This document shows, piece by piece, positions 22,556 through 34,025 of a stretch of 64,000 nt of DNA. Under the pieces are notes generated by a model. That model worked only from the letters and a program-made list of their open reading frames with translations. It searched no databases and was not told where the DNA came from. The stretch covers positions 1 through 64,000 of the forward strand of contig BGZK01002130.1 of the NCBI GenBank assembly GCA_005406025.1, read 5' to 3'. The translations under genes and the position numbers were made by a program. How positions within the stretch are numbered: the stretch's first letter is position 1; each line of letters opens with the position of its first letter. The DNA comes from Eumeta japonica. Its lineage: Eukaryota > Arthropoda > Insecta > Lepidoptera > Psychidae.

Positions 22556-24203
22556 GGACGAGTTTTATATTTCTCAGTACGATTTAAATCACGAGATCGG
22601 CTGTAGAATTCACTGCCATAGAGAATTACTTTTTTCCTTAAACATATATTAGGTGAATGTCGGATGAATAGATTATCTTAAAAGTTTATTATCTATTAAC
22701 GAAATCAATCCTCGTTTTATAGGTGACACTAATGATTACCATAGATCATTTTGTAGAAGTTTTATTGAGGTTATTTTTTTTATAATGCAATAAAAGAATT
22801 AGGAAGTGAATTATAAACTGTAATCGAATATCTGTTAAAATAAGACAAATATTTTATGCGTTATACGCCTGAATGTTGCTTGTATTGGTCTAAGGTCTAG
22901 GTTATGAGTTATGGTCTATGAATACCTTCTGATGTAGCGACTTTTTACGGGCAAATCCTGAAAGCATATTGGATACATAAATGTGTTTTCTGACTGGGAA
23001 TCATAACCAGAACTTTAAATCTACAATACTATATCGTCACAGAGCAAATTCCTTGTCGTCACATTTTTTAAGAATAATGATTATTATTCATATTTTATAG
23101 TTTTGACATTCTGTATTATAATCAGTTTTCATTTTTAGAAAGTCTGGATTTGACTTACTTTTCAGGTATCTATTTTATAAATGTAATTATTGCATATTTT
23201 TTTTCTTATTTGGATCTAGTGCTAGCTAGAATAAATTAAGTAATTTAATTATATAGCTTAGGTTTGTATTACTATACAAGTAAAGCTTGTCGAATTAGAC
23301 AGCCATTTTCAATAGGAAATTACTTGCTATAATTCTAAAGCTAATAAGAAAAAAAGGCTTAATTAATTATTTTTTCACAAGTGATCGAGTTTTTTACAAG
23401 TTTCGTTTCGATATTCTGACGGTATCGAAATTCTAAACTTTTTTGATGATTTATATCGTTTTTATTAATAACATGTATTAAATTTTATTACAATATATAA
23501 AATTAAAAATGTAATTATTGTACATTAAATCATTTTTTGAAGCTGACAGAATTAATCTTCATGAAATTATCTGTATAATGGTATGAGATTTTTTCCATTT
23601 TCTTGTACTAACTAGAGTACAGCGACAGAAATAGTTGCTGATAAGAAGTGGAAAAAAAGTCATTTGTAATGCACTCTTAAATGGACGGTGACAGGCAAAT
23701 CGAAGGCGATACCTTATTCTATTATATGTTGTGATAGGTTTTAACCACCCCAAAATCCCTCCGCGCTAGCCTAGTGTAGGCCGGGTGCAGCACAGAGCAT
23801 AGAATTGGGGTTACCAGCTTTTTCACTAGTAATAAAATGTCTTTTATTTCAAAAAGGATAAATAAAGAGTAAAGATTTATAAAAAAAGTATGTATTATAT
23901 ATTTTAATTTTTATTACAGCATTTTCGCGGAAACTTAGGTTTGTTCTATTATAACCTTTTGTATCAAAAAAATATTAGATCAGCAAAGAAAACACCTATT
24001 GCGTATTTGTTGACAGAAAAATATATTTCAATTTTTTAAATCATTAATTACACTTTTAAAAGTTTAAACGCATAAAGTGTAGTTTTAATAAATTTTATGT
24101 CAAAGTAGTTAAGGGTTTCTGTTAAAAAGGTATTTCAGCGCACATTATACCATAGTGGTATAGATTATAAAGTGCACCAAACGTAAATAGGATACAATAC
24201 TCT
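22556..24203. other. Unannotated AT-rich DNA
   Basis: No gene or transposon end recognised. CTAGCCTAGTG phrases at about 23767 and 7269 hint at a shared small repeat. Confidence 0.4.
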
Positions 24204-24530
24204 ATGTTAGAGTACGGTTGGCAATCCTGCGTAGAACATACGACATTGTTTAAAATGATCTACGGTGTGAATCATTCCACAGGAGCAGTCCACGGATGCT
24301 TGCGCAGTTCGAAACCGCGTCGCACGCGCAAACAAAAACAGGAAAGCGCAATGGCCGTTCCTTCAACGACGCCTTTGTCGTATCATAGAACCGGACCCGT
24401 CCGTCATAGAAAATTACACGGACGATCGTTTACAATAAAAATTCCAGAGCTAGGAACCGTCCGCTGGACATGCGCAGCGCCGACCCGGCACATGACTATG
24501 CCCGTGCGCACTACGTCGCCGTCGACGTCG

Positions 24531-24915
24531 CCACGTGTTTCCTGTCGCTGTACCGTGTACACGTACACATTACGCGTATTCTGTGACGGCGGGTCCCCAC
24601 GTGTCGACAACTGCTGCACTGTGTTCGAATTTCCTGAAGGTTTTGCACTACCTGCACTCTGTATTTCGTGATCAAATAATAAGTAAAACTAGTATACATT
24701 TCTTAATAACGTCCCGCCGTGTTTCCCGCTACTGCACTGTGATATTTTCTGTCACTTTCCGATGTCCCCAGTTCAATACTTTTCGATCTACAACATGTAA
24801 TTCTCGCATGTATTGCATCACCGTAACGTACCCACGTGTTTCCTCTCACTGTACTGTGTACATATCTTGTGTCTGTCTTGTGGGACCCGAATTCGACATT
24901 TTGTTACTAATATGA
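24531..24915 (+). repeat. Degenerate tandem repeat, ~117-bp period
   Basis: A core of about 27 bases (CCACGTGTTTCC...CTGYACTGTG) occurs at 24531, 24597, 24715 and 24832, with spacings of 66, 118 and 117 bases. The last two units also align beyond the core (CCCAGTTCAATACTTTTCG against CCCGAATTCGACATTTTG). Plus-strand frames 24204-24671 (155 codons) and 24535-24915 (126 codons) pass through it and repeat an RVxxxCTV-like motif in two frames. The repetition is therefore at the DNA level, and coding is doubtful. Confidence 0.6.
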
Positions 24916-26139
24916 TAATTAATATAATAAGTGTAATTATTGTGTAATAAGTTAATAGATGTATAGGTTTTTCCATAAGCGTGTATATTCTTCACAAATT
25001 GATTTATTTCCTTATGCACAATATTGTTATGATGTTCTCGTCGATTGTAGATTACATTTTAGTAAGGATTTTGCCGGAGATTTTTTAAAAAAACCTGACA
25101 AAATCTTGCGTTGAATGCACGCAATTTTAAAAGATGACAGCCATTGAAAAAAGCTACAACTGTATCAATAATAGAACTTTTGGTTCGGTTGAGAGTGAAT
25201 AAATTATGAGTTTGATAAGTACAGCTAGCAAAAAAAATATGTTTAAAGGACAGTCCTCATATAAATATCATAATGGTCTCATCAGGCCATTCAGCTCTCC
25301 AGTAGTTAAGAATGTGGTCACGACACGAGCTCTGTCGGGGAAGTGCGTCACGCAGCGCTACCGCGCATGCGTCTCGTGGTGATTGTTATGCGTCATGCGA
25401 CTATGCACTTTTAGCGACTTTTTCCCGCCTTTCCTTTATGGAGTAATGGCAGGTAGGAGCAGGGATGGCTTTTTATACGAATACATTTTTATTATATATT
25501 ACAAAGAATGGCTTATATTTTTATTTTATTGTTCATAAAAGAAAGCTAATAAACTGGGCAATAATTTAACGATACCATGTACATTTATTTTATCCCTAAA
25601 CACAAAATTAGTATAGATTTTATAATTGAGTATTTCATTAATAAATGAAACTCAAGCAGATACAAAAATTGAAGGTTTGACTATGCAACTGGTTATCGGT
25701 CACTTTTATGAAATCAATGTCGACATCTGTCCGACTTTATGTTTACTGTAAAATAAGTACGTGTCAAGATAATAAAGGCATTCGATACGCCGACATGATG
25801 AGTGATGTGAAGAAGAAAAGTGAGTTTTGGAAAGCTAAAGAGAAGACGCCAACTGCGGAATCCGAGATGTCAGAAAAGTGACAATTAATCTATAGACTGT
25901 TTTGGAAATAAATGGGAAATTGGAAATAAATTTCGGAGTGTATAAATTTTTAAAATCCGTATTTTTGAGGTAGAGGAAAACTTTCAATCGACAGGACTAG
26001 GATCGGGATAGAGATCAGGTTAAATATTTGGATCGAAGTTAGTACCGAGACATCCAAATCCGTGGTGTATCAATTTCTGCTTACTTCCCATTAATAAGTG
26101 GATTATATACAGTAAACCATTTTTCAACTTAGAAGGTAA
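24916..26139. other. Unannotated DNA
   Basis: No gene. The part 25310-25440 is more GC-rich. The segment 25985-26060 contains GGATCGGGATAGAGATCAGG, a degenerate purine-rich phrase also seen in related form at 49.5 and 50.9 kb. Confidence 0.4.
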
Positions 26140-26500
26140 AATGTCATATTGTCATAGTCGAATTTTTTTCCTTTTTATATTTAAATAACAATGAGGTGTA
26201 ATTTGTGAACTGTACATTCTTAAGAAGGTCAGGTAAGTCATTATATAAAAAAAGACAACAAAAACGGACCAAGAATCGAGCCTTATGGTACCCCAAGCGT
26301 ATCTCGTTCTTAGATGACCTTATGCCATTAACATCGATTCTCTGAACTCTATGGCTAAAATACAATTTCATAAGACCGAGTTCTCCAAGTACCCGGCGTA
26401 CAACCCAATATTATGTGGTTTCCCGTTTAGCGTTTCGTGATTCACAAAATCAAATACCTTGGAGAAATATGAACACACTCCCATCATTCTTTTAGGTTTC
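26140..26500 (-). pseudogene. Non-LTR retrotransposon reverse transcriptase relic
   Basis: Conceptual minus-strand translations in more than one frame give, in order, CSYFSKVFDFVNHETL (compare the usual DLSKAFDCVNHEIL of motif A), RVQRIDVNGIRSSKNEIRLG, then GVP-stop-GSILGPFLL (the GVPQGSILGPFLF motif of insect LINEs) and NDLPDLLKNVQFTNYTSLLF. This is the middle of the reverse transcriptase domain of a CR1/jockey-like element. It is broken by stops and frameshifts; a normal ORF2 would be several times longer. It may belong to the LINE family whose 3' ends lie at 9.9, 14.7, 21.2 and 27.3 kb, but no overlap proves this. Confidence 0.85.
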
Positions 26501-26598
26501 TAAAATTTTTCAAATGAGCTCAAAGCTAATATCGATTATTAAACGACCCTGTGTGAAACAGAACCGCTTTATTTATCTCATATTATTTCTATTGAATA

Positions 26599-26626
26599 TT
26601 AACATATCATAATATTGATATGTTAA
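26599..26626. repeat. Short perfect hairpin
   Basis: TTAACATATCA and TGATATGTTAA flank a 6-base centre, giving 11-bp perfect arms. Confidence 0.75.
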
Positions 26627-27329
26627 CAGATGATTTATCAAATTTTTCAAAAAATTAACTAAACATATGTATTGCGTATATAGGCGTTGAATTGGTCGAG
26701 TTTAAATTATATTATAATATGAGTTTAAATCTTTAAATAAAACGATAGTCTTGCTTTCTTTAATCTGATAGGGAAATACAAAAATATACGTTAAACGCAG
26801 CACAGTATAATCAATTGTAGAGCTGACGACGTTAACTCAGAGACAATGGGAGGACAGTATTTTTTTTTTGTCCAAGAAATTAAATGTCCTTATGACATTT
26901 TGCGAATTCGTGAATTTTAATTTTAAATTAATATAAATCTAAATACATTTGTAATACATTTATATTTTAAAGCGATATTACCGATAGTAACGTTTCTTTC
27001 AATAATAGCGCAAGAGAGTCGGTGTTGAATTAAGCGATTTGGTACGTCAGTTGGCAATTTTTTCGAGGGCTTCAGCAATTTTCATGAAGCTTAAAGTCAA
27101 GTTGGCGACCTTTCAGTTTTTCAATCCCTTAAAGAAGTGATTTGCAACTTGAACTTCATAAAGGTGAAGTTCAAGATAATGGTTGAATTAAAACTTTCAA
27201 TTGATCATAACTTCAATGCGTTGTTAACGTATTGTCTAACACTGAAACGTTCAGCACCATCATAATAGGTTTGTGATTACTATTTTAATAATGCTCTAAA
27301 TTTATGATCTTAAAAAATATCTAAATTTA
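26627..27329. other. Unannotated AT-rich DNA
   Basis: It contains a short perfect hairpin at 27148-27175 (CTTGAACTTCA, 6-base loop, TGAAGTTCAAG). Nothing else recognised. Confidence 0.5.
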
Positions 27330-27623
27330 CTCTTATACAAATCTAGAGGATTTATTAAGCTAATGCTTTCCAAAAAAGGGTATTATACAATTTCTGAATA
27401 TTTAGACGATAAACGAACACAATGTGCTTGACTACCTATAGGTCGGTTTTTCTTGCATAGTTTTATATATGATTGTATTTCTACATAAGTTTGAAAACTG
27501 AAGAAGTGATAACTAGAAAAAAAGTGGTATTATTTAAAAAATTGTTAATTATTTAAATATTATGACGTATATCAAGTGTTATATCTATTATAACCAACGA
27601 AATAAAGGTATTTTGAATTTGAA
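27330..27623 (+). mobile_element. 5'-truncated LINE, 3' end
   Basis: The frame end KKGYYTISEYLDDKRTQCA followed by a stop matches the 21.2 kb and 9.9 kb copies. The untranslated part ends TATGACGTATATCAAGTG...CAACGAAATAAAGGTATTTT and GAATTTGAAAAAA. It is the only copy whose last 20 codons are free of stops. Confidence 0.7.
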
Positions 27624-28118
27624 AAAATACCATCACATATCCACCTCTAGCTTAAACTCACTTCAAAAATATTCTCCCTTCAATTTTTATTTAGTCACTC
27701 GATCAAAAGCGACTCGGTTGACTTTTTTTTCCAATTACTAGAATTTATTTATTTACTTACTTATTACTTAGAAAGTTAGACTGACAATTAAATCAAATCT
27801 AGTTACAGTTAGTACAATGTTTTACACAGCAGCGTTCACGAATTTTTTTACTCAAAAGGGACAATCCGGATTGACAGCGGTATTGACGTCAACTCATTGA
27901 CGACTCTATGCATCATAGTTGATGCTTACGCAAATGAGATAAAACGCGGTTCAATAAACCCATTCATACAAACAGTTTCATTCATTAACTGATAAGATTT
28001 ACATAATTTAGTCGTTGATGTGATAGTTGAACATAATAAACGGCACATATAAATACATTAATATGATATATTATAGTGGTTTTTACCGTAAAGGGAAAGA
28101 TAGCTTTTAATTTATATT
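27624..28118. other. Unannotated AT-rich DNA
   Basis: Nothing recognised. Confidence 0.45.
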
Positions 28119-28165
28119 TATATATATATATATATATATAGAATAAAATATATGTATATATATAT
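28119..28165. repeat. AT dinucleotide microsatellite
   Basis: (TA)n tracts with one interruption, 28119-28140 and 28150-28165. Confidence 0.9.
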
Positions 28166-28670
28166 AGAGAATGATGTTCATACGGTGGCAGAGTGATATT
28201 TAATACTGGTTGTTGTTCGAAAACCATGAAAATCGGTTAAAATACCCTTAAAAAAGGCATTATCTTAAACATGGCGTCTTGAGTTAGAACTTTGTAAAGG
28301 CATTAAAACACACAATCAGAAGATTAACAAGTTCTATTGGGGATTCTTACAACATGGTGTTGTTCAAAGCTGTATAATAATATATTTTGAGTTTAACAAT
28401 TGCAACACTCTTATATCAATATTGTGGATAAAGGACTTGCATTCGAGCTATTTTTTGCAAAAAAAAAATGGACAGATGGATGAAAGAGCATTACTCTTCT
28501 ATGTCGGGATTGGACTTTATTAATATTAGTCAAAGTGGTGTTAAACTTGTAAATGGTGTAAACCAATTTTGTATGACAATGCAACGTCTTTAAAATGAAG
28601 TAAAATGTAAATACAGCTTCGCTTTTATCTGTGACGTGTTCGATAATTGAATATGCCACGAAAGAGAACT

Positions 28671-28950
28671 GGTCAAGTGCGAGTCACGGAGAATCCCGTG
28701 TGTTCTCAATGGAAACCCGTTCATTTGATAGGATGAATTTGATCAAAGTTTTTCTTTTTAATTTTATGATCGCCTCTCAAAATTAGAGTTCGTTTATTTA
28801 CCTTATGCATTCGTAGTTGGACCGTCTAACTCTGTGTGAGCAGAGCAACAAATTGCAATTTTTTTGTCCAACAGACGCGGAGAAGTTGAACCGTTACAGA
28901 CGGACGAAACAACCGACACGGAGTGATCTTACGGAATCGTACGGAACCCG
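28671..28950 (-). repeat. Dispersed repeat R1, reverse copy
   Basis: It runs from GGTCAAGTGCGAGTC to CAGACGGACGAAACAACCGA...GGAGTGATCTTACGGAATCG and TACGGAACCC. These are the reverse complements of the two ends of the long copy at 53.5 kb. The central part is degraded. Confidence 0.65.
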
Positions 28951-30768
28951 AAAAAAAATGAATTATTTATTTGGTAAAGGGGCTTCAGTAACATAGTGCC
29001 CTGTGTAAATTTTATAATAAATTCACGAAATACTCCTTTAAGGTATTTGGTTGGAAAAACGTATGCCCATGGTCATCATCAAGTATGACATACGCCCAAT
29101 TTGGATCGCGTTCGTCGGCGTATGGTATGGAATTTAGTGGGAACAGAGGTCCGATTGGCGGCCGGAGACGACGTCTTAATTGTCAGTTATTGTGGAGAAC
29201 GGGCTCAGGGCGTATGCGAGTGTCGATGTGGCCTGCAGCTGATCGAACGAGGATTTCTCTTGTTTGAATTGAAAAACTATTTACAATTAAACGGGCAGGG
29301 TTTCTTCTTGAAAATATTATTAAGCCGAATGACAGCAATACGAGATCTGATATTTGTAGGTAAAAGCTGAAAGGTTATATTATATTATTCTGCAGTATTA
29401 TGGGCCGATGATGGTCTGACGGGCTTCGACCAATCGCAGGCCTCCGATGGTGCGTGTGGCGCGATCGTGACGTGCACGCTTCTTGTGTGTTGATATCCGC
29501 GTGATGAGTTATGTGCATGCCCCTATTTCTGTCGTTTACTTTTAACAGTTTTGCCAAATTCTATTATATGTTAATTGCAAATTAACATTCCTAACTATTT
29601 GTATTAAATAAAAATTACAAGTTGAATTAGTCGTCGCGAACACTTTTTAAGGGAAATTTAAGGCTGCAGGTACGGTATGCAATGAGATATAGATAGATAT
29701 CTATTGGATTATTTTTGTGTATTGCCAAAAATGACAATGAAGGTTACCAGAATTGTCATCGTATTGGTGACTATGATCGTCGGCAACTTCCAACCTGCGC
29801 CGGACCAGCATTTAAGTTTAAAAATTATGATCTGAAATAAAACGGTTGAGGGAAGATACGCCTTTGCAATTGGGCGATGGTAACATTGTATACACAATAA
29901 TTGTCAAATTTAACCACAGAAAAACTATAGTAAAAAGCACTCTTAATTAAAATTTTTAAAGTCATATTTTCAAAATTATCGTTATAATAAAATTAAAAGC
30001 TTTTTATTGATTTGAACAATTGATTTATTCTGAGTTATGATGTAGTAAATTATGACCATATATTTTTTTGCCATGTAAGCGAGACAGATCAAATAATATC
30101 GTAACGAAATTAATTAAATTTTAGGTATCTTTCGTATCAGAAAATTTGATTTCGCGAAGAGCAATATAAGTATAAAAATATTTATATCCAAATTATAAAT
30201 CACTTTAATTTGTCAATTCGCCTTTTCTTAAAAATACTTATTTATTTTTAAGTGGGCGACAATAATTGAAATTGTCAAATAATTTTTTTAACACTCGACA
30301 GTTACAGGTAACATAAATTAAAATACACAGATGTATATACAATACAAATGTGTTGCGTCAAGCCATTCTGAACGAAATGATGCAATCTTTAGCCCGTACA
30401 AATAACGACGGCAACCTTCGAAATGCTGTCAGCGCCTGCGCACGCGCCGCCCGTCTAACACTGTCTACGGGTCTCAAGCGCTGTTTCCGGTTCTAGAATT
30501 CACTAGAAATTGGCTCCTTTTTTTTTTGCATCGCGTTCTTAGACACAGAAAATGTAACGCGATACGTCCTACCAAATTCGCGCTACGGCCGCCCTCAAAT
30601 AGACGACTCCTTTGTGTTCACTGTACGAAGGCCGCGGGCCGCGTCCATCGGATGTTGTTTTAGACAGACAGGCTGCTGGTTATCTTTGTTTGTTCATGTC
30701 CGTCCGTCTGTGTATCATATTATTTCTAGCTATCACAGTGCGATATCTTGAAATTGTCGTAAGCTATA

Positions 30769-30771
<3 letters not shown>
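28951..30771. other. Unannotated DNA with GC-richer blocks
   Basis: The parts 29085-29380, 29400-29560 and 30370-30680 are more complex and GC-richer. Two overlapping plus-strand frames (29085-29267 and 29101-29370, 60 and 89 codons) read different frames of the same DNA, and neither has a known domain. No transcript structure is visible. Confidence 0.35.

Positions 30772-30802
<31 letters not shown>
30772..30802. repeat. AT dinucleotide microsatellite
   Basis: An uninterrupted (TA)n of about 31 bases. Confidence 0.95.
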
Positions 30803-30803
<1 letters not shown>

Positions 30804-32171
30804 CTATAATGTTACCATTTCAGGACTCTAAATCCCTGAATGGAAACATCGAGGAGAAGGCAAAGAAATGGATGCGTCGAAGTTGTATATCTTTTCGTTT
30901 TTTTTTTATTGAAGCAAAAATAGTTCTTTAAGTTGCTGACGCTACATCTGAACACGTTTTAAGCAAAAAAAAAAACAAATTCATAATTAATATCGAGTTA
31001 ATCGCCGCCTAAATCATTGTACTAGATATAAAATTATATATTTAATAGTAATGTAAATATTTTTTTTTTAACTTTGTTGACTATAAATTGTCATCAATAT
31101 TATTTGTGTTCTTATTAGTCTTGATATTATCAATATTGATTGTTGTGAGTAATCAATACATTTACTTTATATTTATAGTAACTTGCGCAATCAAAAAATA
31201 AAATATATCTTACACAAAGCTATACTTACGCTCATATATATTTACATGTACGTATGTGAGTAAAACGAGAAATCAATACTGAACGTATGTTTGTACATCC
31301 GTATGTCTGCCTTGGGCTCGTGAATAAATTGAATTCGTGGCCGGCACTCCCGAAATTCATATCGGTGCGCCCACGCCGTACAGAGCCTGTATTGGAAGAG
31401 TAGGCCTGAGCGGCGGGACAAATTTGGAGGTCCTACAGTCAATAAATCTCACTGGATTGGCGAAAGTTCATTCATTAAACTTTTAGTGTTTCTGTCGCTT
31501 CGCCCGGTCGTTGGGCGGTCGTTTCTAATTTTAGCCCGTTGTGATTTCTATGAGCCCCGAGGGGCTTAATGAAATCATGAACAAAGCTCATCATTGTGTC
31601 GAGAACTAGAATTGAACTAGTAGATCTATTTAAACGTCTGAAAGATCAATAGAAATATATACAGCCTTTCTTTATAGCGTTGAGTGCCCGATTAATGTTT
31701 AATAGATTAAATTAAAAGAATAATAAAAACGACCGAATTTTAAAAAGGCCTTAAAGCTAAAAACTTAGTAATAATAATTCCTAAAGTCTACAATAGAAAA
31801 TTCAACATCTAAAGTTATTGTTAAATAAATATTCACAATAGCCACTCAATCAATGTTTTTTGTTTACGAGTCGCTGCCAACCAAGGTAAGTAATACATCG
31901 CGTACATATACAGGATGTATTTTAATAATTCACGCATAATAATTATAATTAATATTCAACATAATAATAAATATTCAATAAAACACATCTAAATGTCGCA
32001 GCAAATTCGTTGGTGCGTTGTTGTCATTATCGCGTGTATTTAGTGCTTTATTTTCACATTAAAACAAGCAGGTGCCACTGCAGCTTCGGTGGCGCCACTG
32101 TTTCGTGTTGGCGCGTTCGGCGTCGGCGCCACGAGGCCACAGCGCATCTTGCTGTTGATTCTTACACGGTA
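30803..32171. other. Unannotated DNA
   Basis: No gene. The part 31300-31570 is GC-richer and includes the palindrome AGCCCCGAGGGGCT at about 31553. A 66-codon minus frame there (31242-31442) is unrecognised. Confidence 0.4.
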
Positions 32172-32877
32172 CGGTACAACGCACGAAACTCTGCCGCTGT
32201 GGATTGCCCGCGAACGACACGACGCGTAGGTTCGACGCTCCCCGACCCTTCCTCCTTCCCCATTGAGTTCCTATTTTAGGAGGGCGTCCATTAATTACGT
32301 GAGGCGATTTTTTAACCTCTACCCCCCACTTTTTTGGTGAGATTTCACAAGTTTTGGCTTGAGCCCCCCCCCTTATTCGCGCGTGAAATTTTTTAAATGT
32401 ATACTTTAGCGTAAATACGTTAGTTTGTGTTTGATGGCGTTGGATTTATTAAAAAAAAAAACAAGATTTATTTAATTTTTAATAGTGAGACTACCGGAAC
32501 CGACATATTCATGTGATTTTCAGGAAAATCATCTGCTCCACCAGCCTTGTAGATTTAGTCACACTAAACTATTGTCGCTTGTGTATAGACACTCCTTAGC
32601 TCGATAAATATTATTTTATGGAATTTAGCCACATTTTAGTAGAAAATTAATATAATAATTTAGCCCAGTTTTCTTGTAATTTTGTACTGTCTTTTGTGGA
32701 GAAAAAATACGTAATATTTGGCATGACCCCCCTTTGACCCACGTAACGTTCGATGATCCAACTAGACCGACCTTACGGCTCGACCAAGCGCCTCACGTAA
32801 TCAATGGCCGCCCCCTTTCGCCATTGCGACGCTTTCGTGACTAACTTCACAGCGGCAGAGTTTCGCGCGTCGCACCG
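32172..32877 (-). mobile_element. MITE-A copy 2, interrupted by element B
   Basis: The outer ends are terminal inverted repeats: ACAACGCACGAAACTCTGCC at the left, and the right reads inward as GCGACGCGCGAAACTCTGCC. The flanking dinucleotides are TA (32170-32171) and TA (32878-32879). The left part runs to 32278 and the right part resumes at about 32816 with CGCCATTGCGACGCTTTCGT. The two parts join correctly against MITE-A copy 3 if the 537-bp insert is removed. Confidence 0.85.
32279..32815 (+). mobile_element. Element B copy 1, nested in MITE-A
   Basis: The ends are inverted repeats: GGGCGTCCATTAATTACGTG then AGGCG at the left, and the reverse complement of CGCCTCACGTAATCAATGG at the right. 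The left host flank ends TTTA and the right resumes TTTC, consistent with a short (3-4 bp) target duplication. The interior is AT-rich with no coding frame and aligns along its length with element B copy 2 (GGCTTGAGC, GTGATTTTC...GAAAATCATCTGCT, TTTAGTCACA, and GCGCCT near the right end). Confidence 0.8.
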
Positions 32878-33169
32878 TATTGACGGTGCGCTTTCATGTG
32901 CACTCCGATCGCACTATCGCGGCAGTTCGACGAACAGAGACACGTCAATTATGTAACTCGGGGATTAATGCATACAGATAGTTAGAATTCTCGCTAATAT
33001 TTTATATTTGTCATATGCAATTATAATATTCAAAATACGTAAATTATTAACGTACACGATAATAGTGTATATAGTCCAATTGACACAAAAATTGAGTGTA
33101 TAAGGATCGACTAAGGGTTTTTTTTAAATTCTCTTCCAATCGGATAAAAGAGGTTGGGGGGATTCATTT
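32878..33169. other. Unannotated DNA
   Basis: Nothing recognised. Confidence 0.4.
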
Positions 33170-33370
33170 TATACGAAACTTTTTTATGGAGCGAATTATG
33201 ATTATGATGTATCAAATTTGAAAGGGACGGGAGTGGAGTCGAGGCTCGGGAGTGGGACAGAAATTCAGGACAGTAACGGAACGAGATGAGAATTGAAAAG
33301 CAAGATCTTTCCACGTAAAAGATGAGGGAACAGGTTTTATGTCTGAGCGGGCGAAGCCGGAATGTTAGTA
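33170..33370 (+). repeat. Repeat end with GGGCGAAGCC...TTAGTATA signature
   Basis: A purine-rich stretch (GGGAGTGGGACAGAAATTC) leads into AAAAGATGAGGGAACAGG, GAGCGGGCGAAGCCGGAATG and TTAGTATATA. It is related to the repeat end at 17.15 kb. Confidence 0.5.
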
Positions 33371-33566
33371 TATACGTATACTATATGTCACACCTGATCT
33401 ATATTCTTTCTTCGAATAGATATAATAACGGTGATCAGATCTGTTCAAGGATTTCCGAGGTCGGCCGACAGGGACGAATGTAGTACAGACAGAACCATAT
33501 AAATAATAATAGTCCAGCCGATATATCGCTTTTTTTTTTATCTATTTCTTTTTATCCTGCATTAAA

Positions 33567-33824
33567 ATGCAAGCATCCTCATTACACAACGTCGAGCAAA
33601 ACAAGCGAGATTCCGGTCGCAAAAAGAGAAAACGAAGCTTTCAAGATCGCGAAAACAAGGGATTTTTTTTTCGTTTTCCGGCCGTTGACTTGTGCATTCA
33701 CGGACAGACGGGAATTGCGTTTAAGCATGCAGAGATTCTAATGCATTTTTTTTCTATTATTTCCATTTGCATAGAGAATTGCCTATCGCGGCGGCCGTAC
33801 GCCTTAATTCGAGTTGCGCGCTGA
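33567..33824 (+). CDS. Candidate short ORF with basic cluster (unrecognised)
   Basis: An 85-codon frame beginning at an ATG preceded by AAA, a favourable start context. The first 32 residues are hydrophilic and include RKKRKRS at about residues 18-24, the type of cluster that serves as a nuclear localisation signal. The rest is hydrophobic and Phe/Ile-rich, as expected from T-runs. No family is recognised, no splice partner is visible, and a chance frame is likely. If real, only the first part would probably be exonic. Confidence 0.15.
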   Translation: MQASSLHNVEQNKRDSGRKKRKRSFQDRENKGFFFRFPAVDLCIHGQTGIAFKHAEILMHFFSIISICIENCLSRRPYALIRVAR

Positions 33825-34025
33825 TCAATTAACTGTAAATTAGCAACTTATTGTGGCAGAGATTTGCAACGTGCAGACACAACAGGGATGTACGGTTTTA
33901 TTGTATGCGTAGATAAAGACAGAACAAACAAGTGTATGCTGTTTACGTTCGGCCGAGGTCTTGCGTATGACCGACATACGACGCGAGAAGAGCTTTGCCG
34001 GTCTTTATATTCTCCATTGTCACGA
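33825..34025. other. Unannotated DNA
   Basis: Nothing recognised. It ends at the G-run that opens the tandem array. Confidence 0.4.

Noticed and set aside
24204..24671. 155-codon plus-strand open frame
   Set aside because: It passes through a degenerate DNA-level tandem repeat and GC-rich sequence where stops are rare. An overlapping frame is equally open and no domain is recognised.
31553..31566. AGCCCCGAGGGGCT palindrome as a rho-independent terminator
   Set aside because: The window is eukaryotic and the palindrome has no T-run or adjacent gene. It is too short to interpret.
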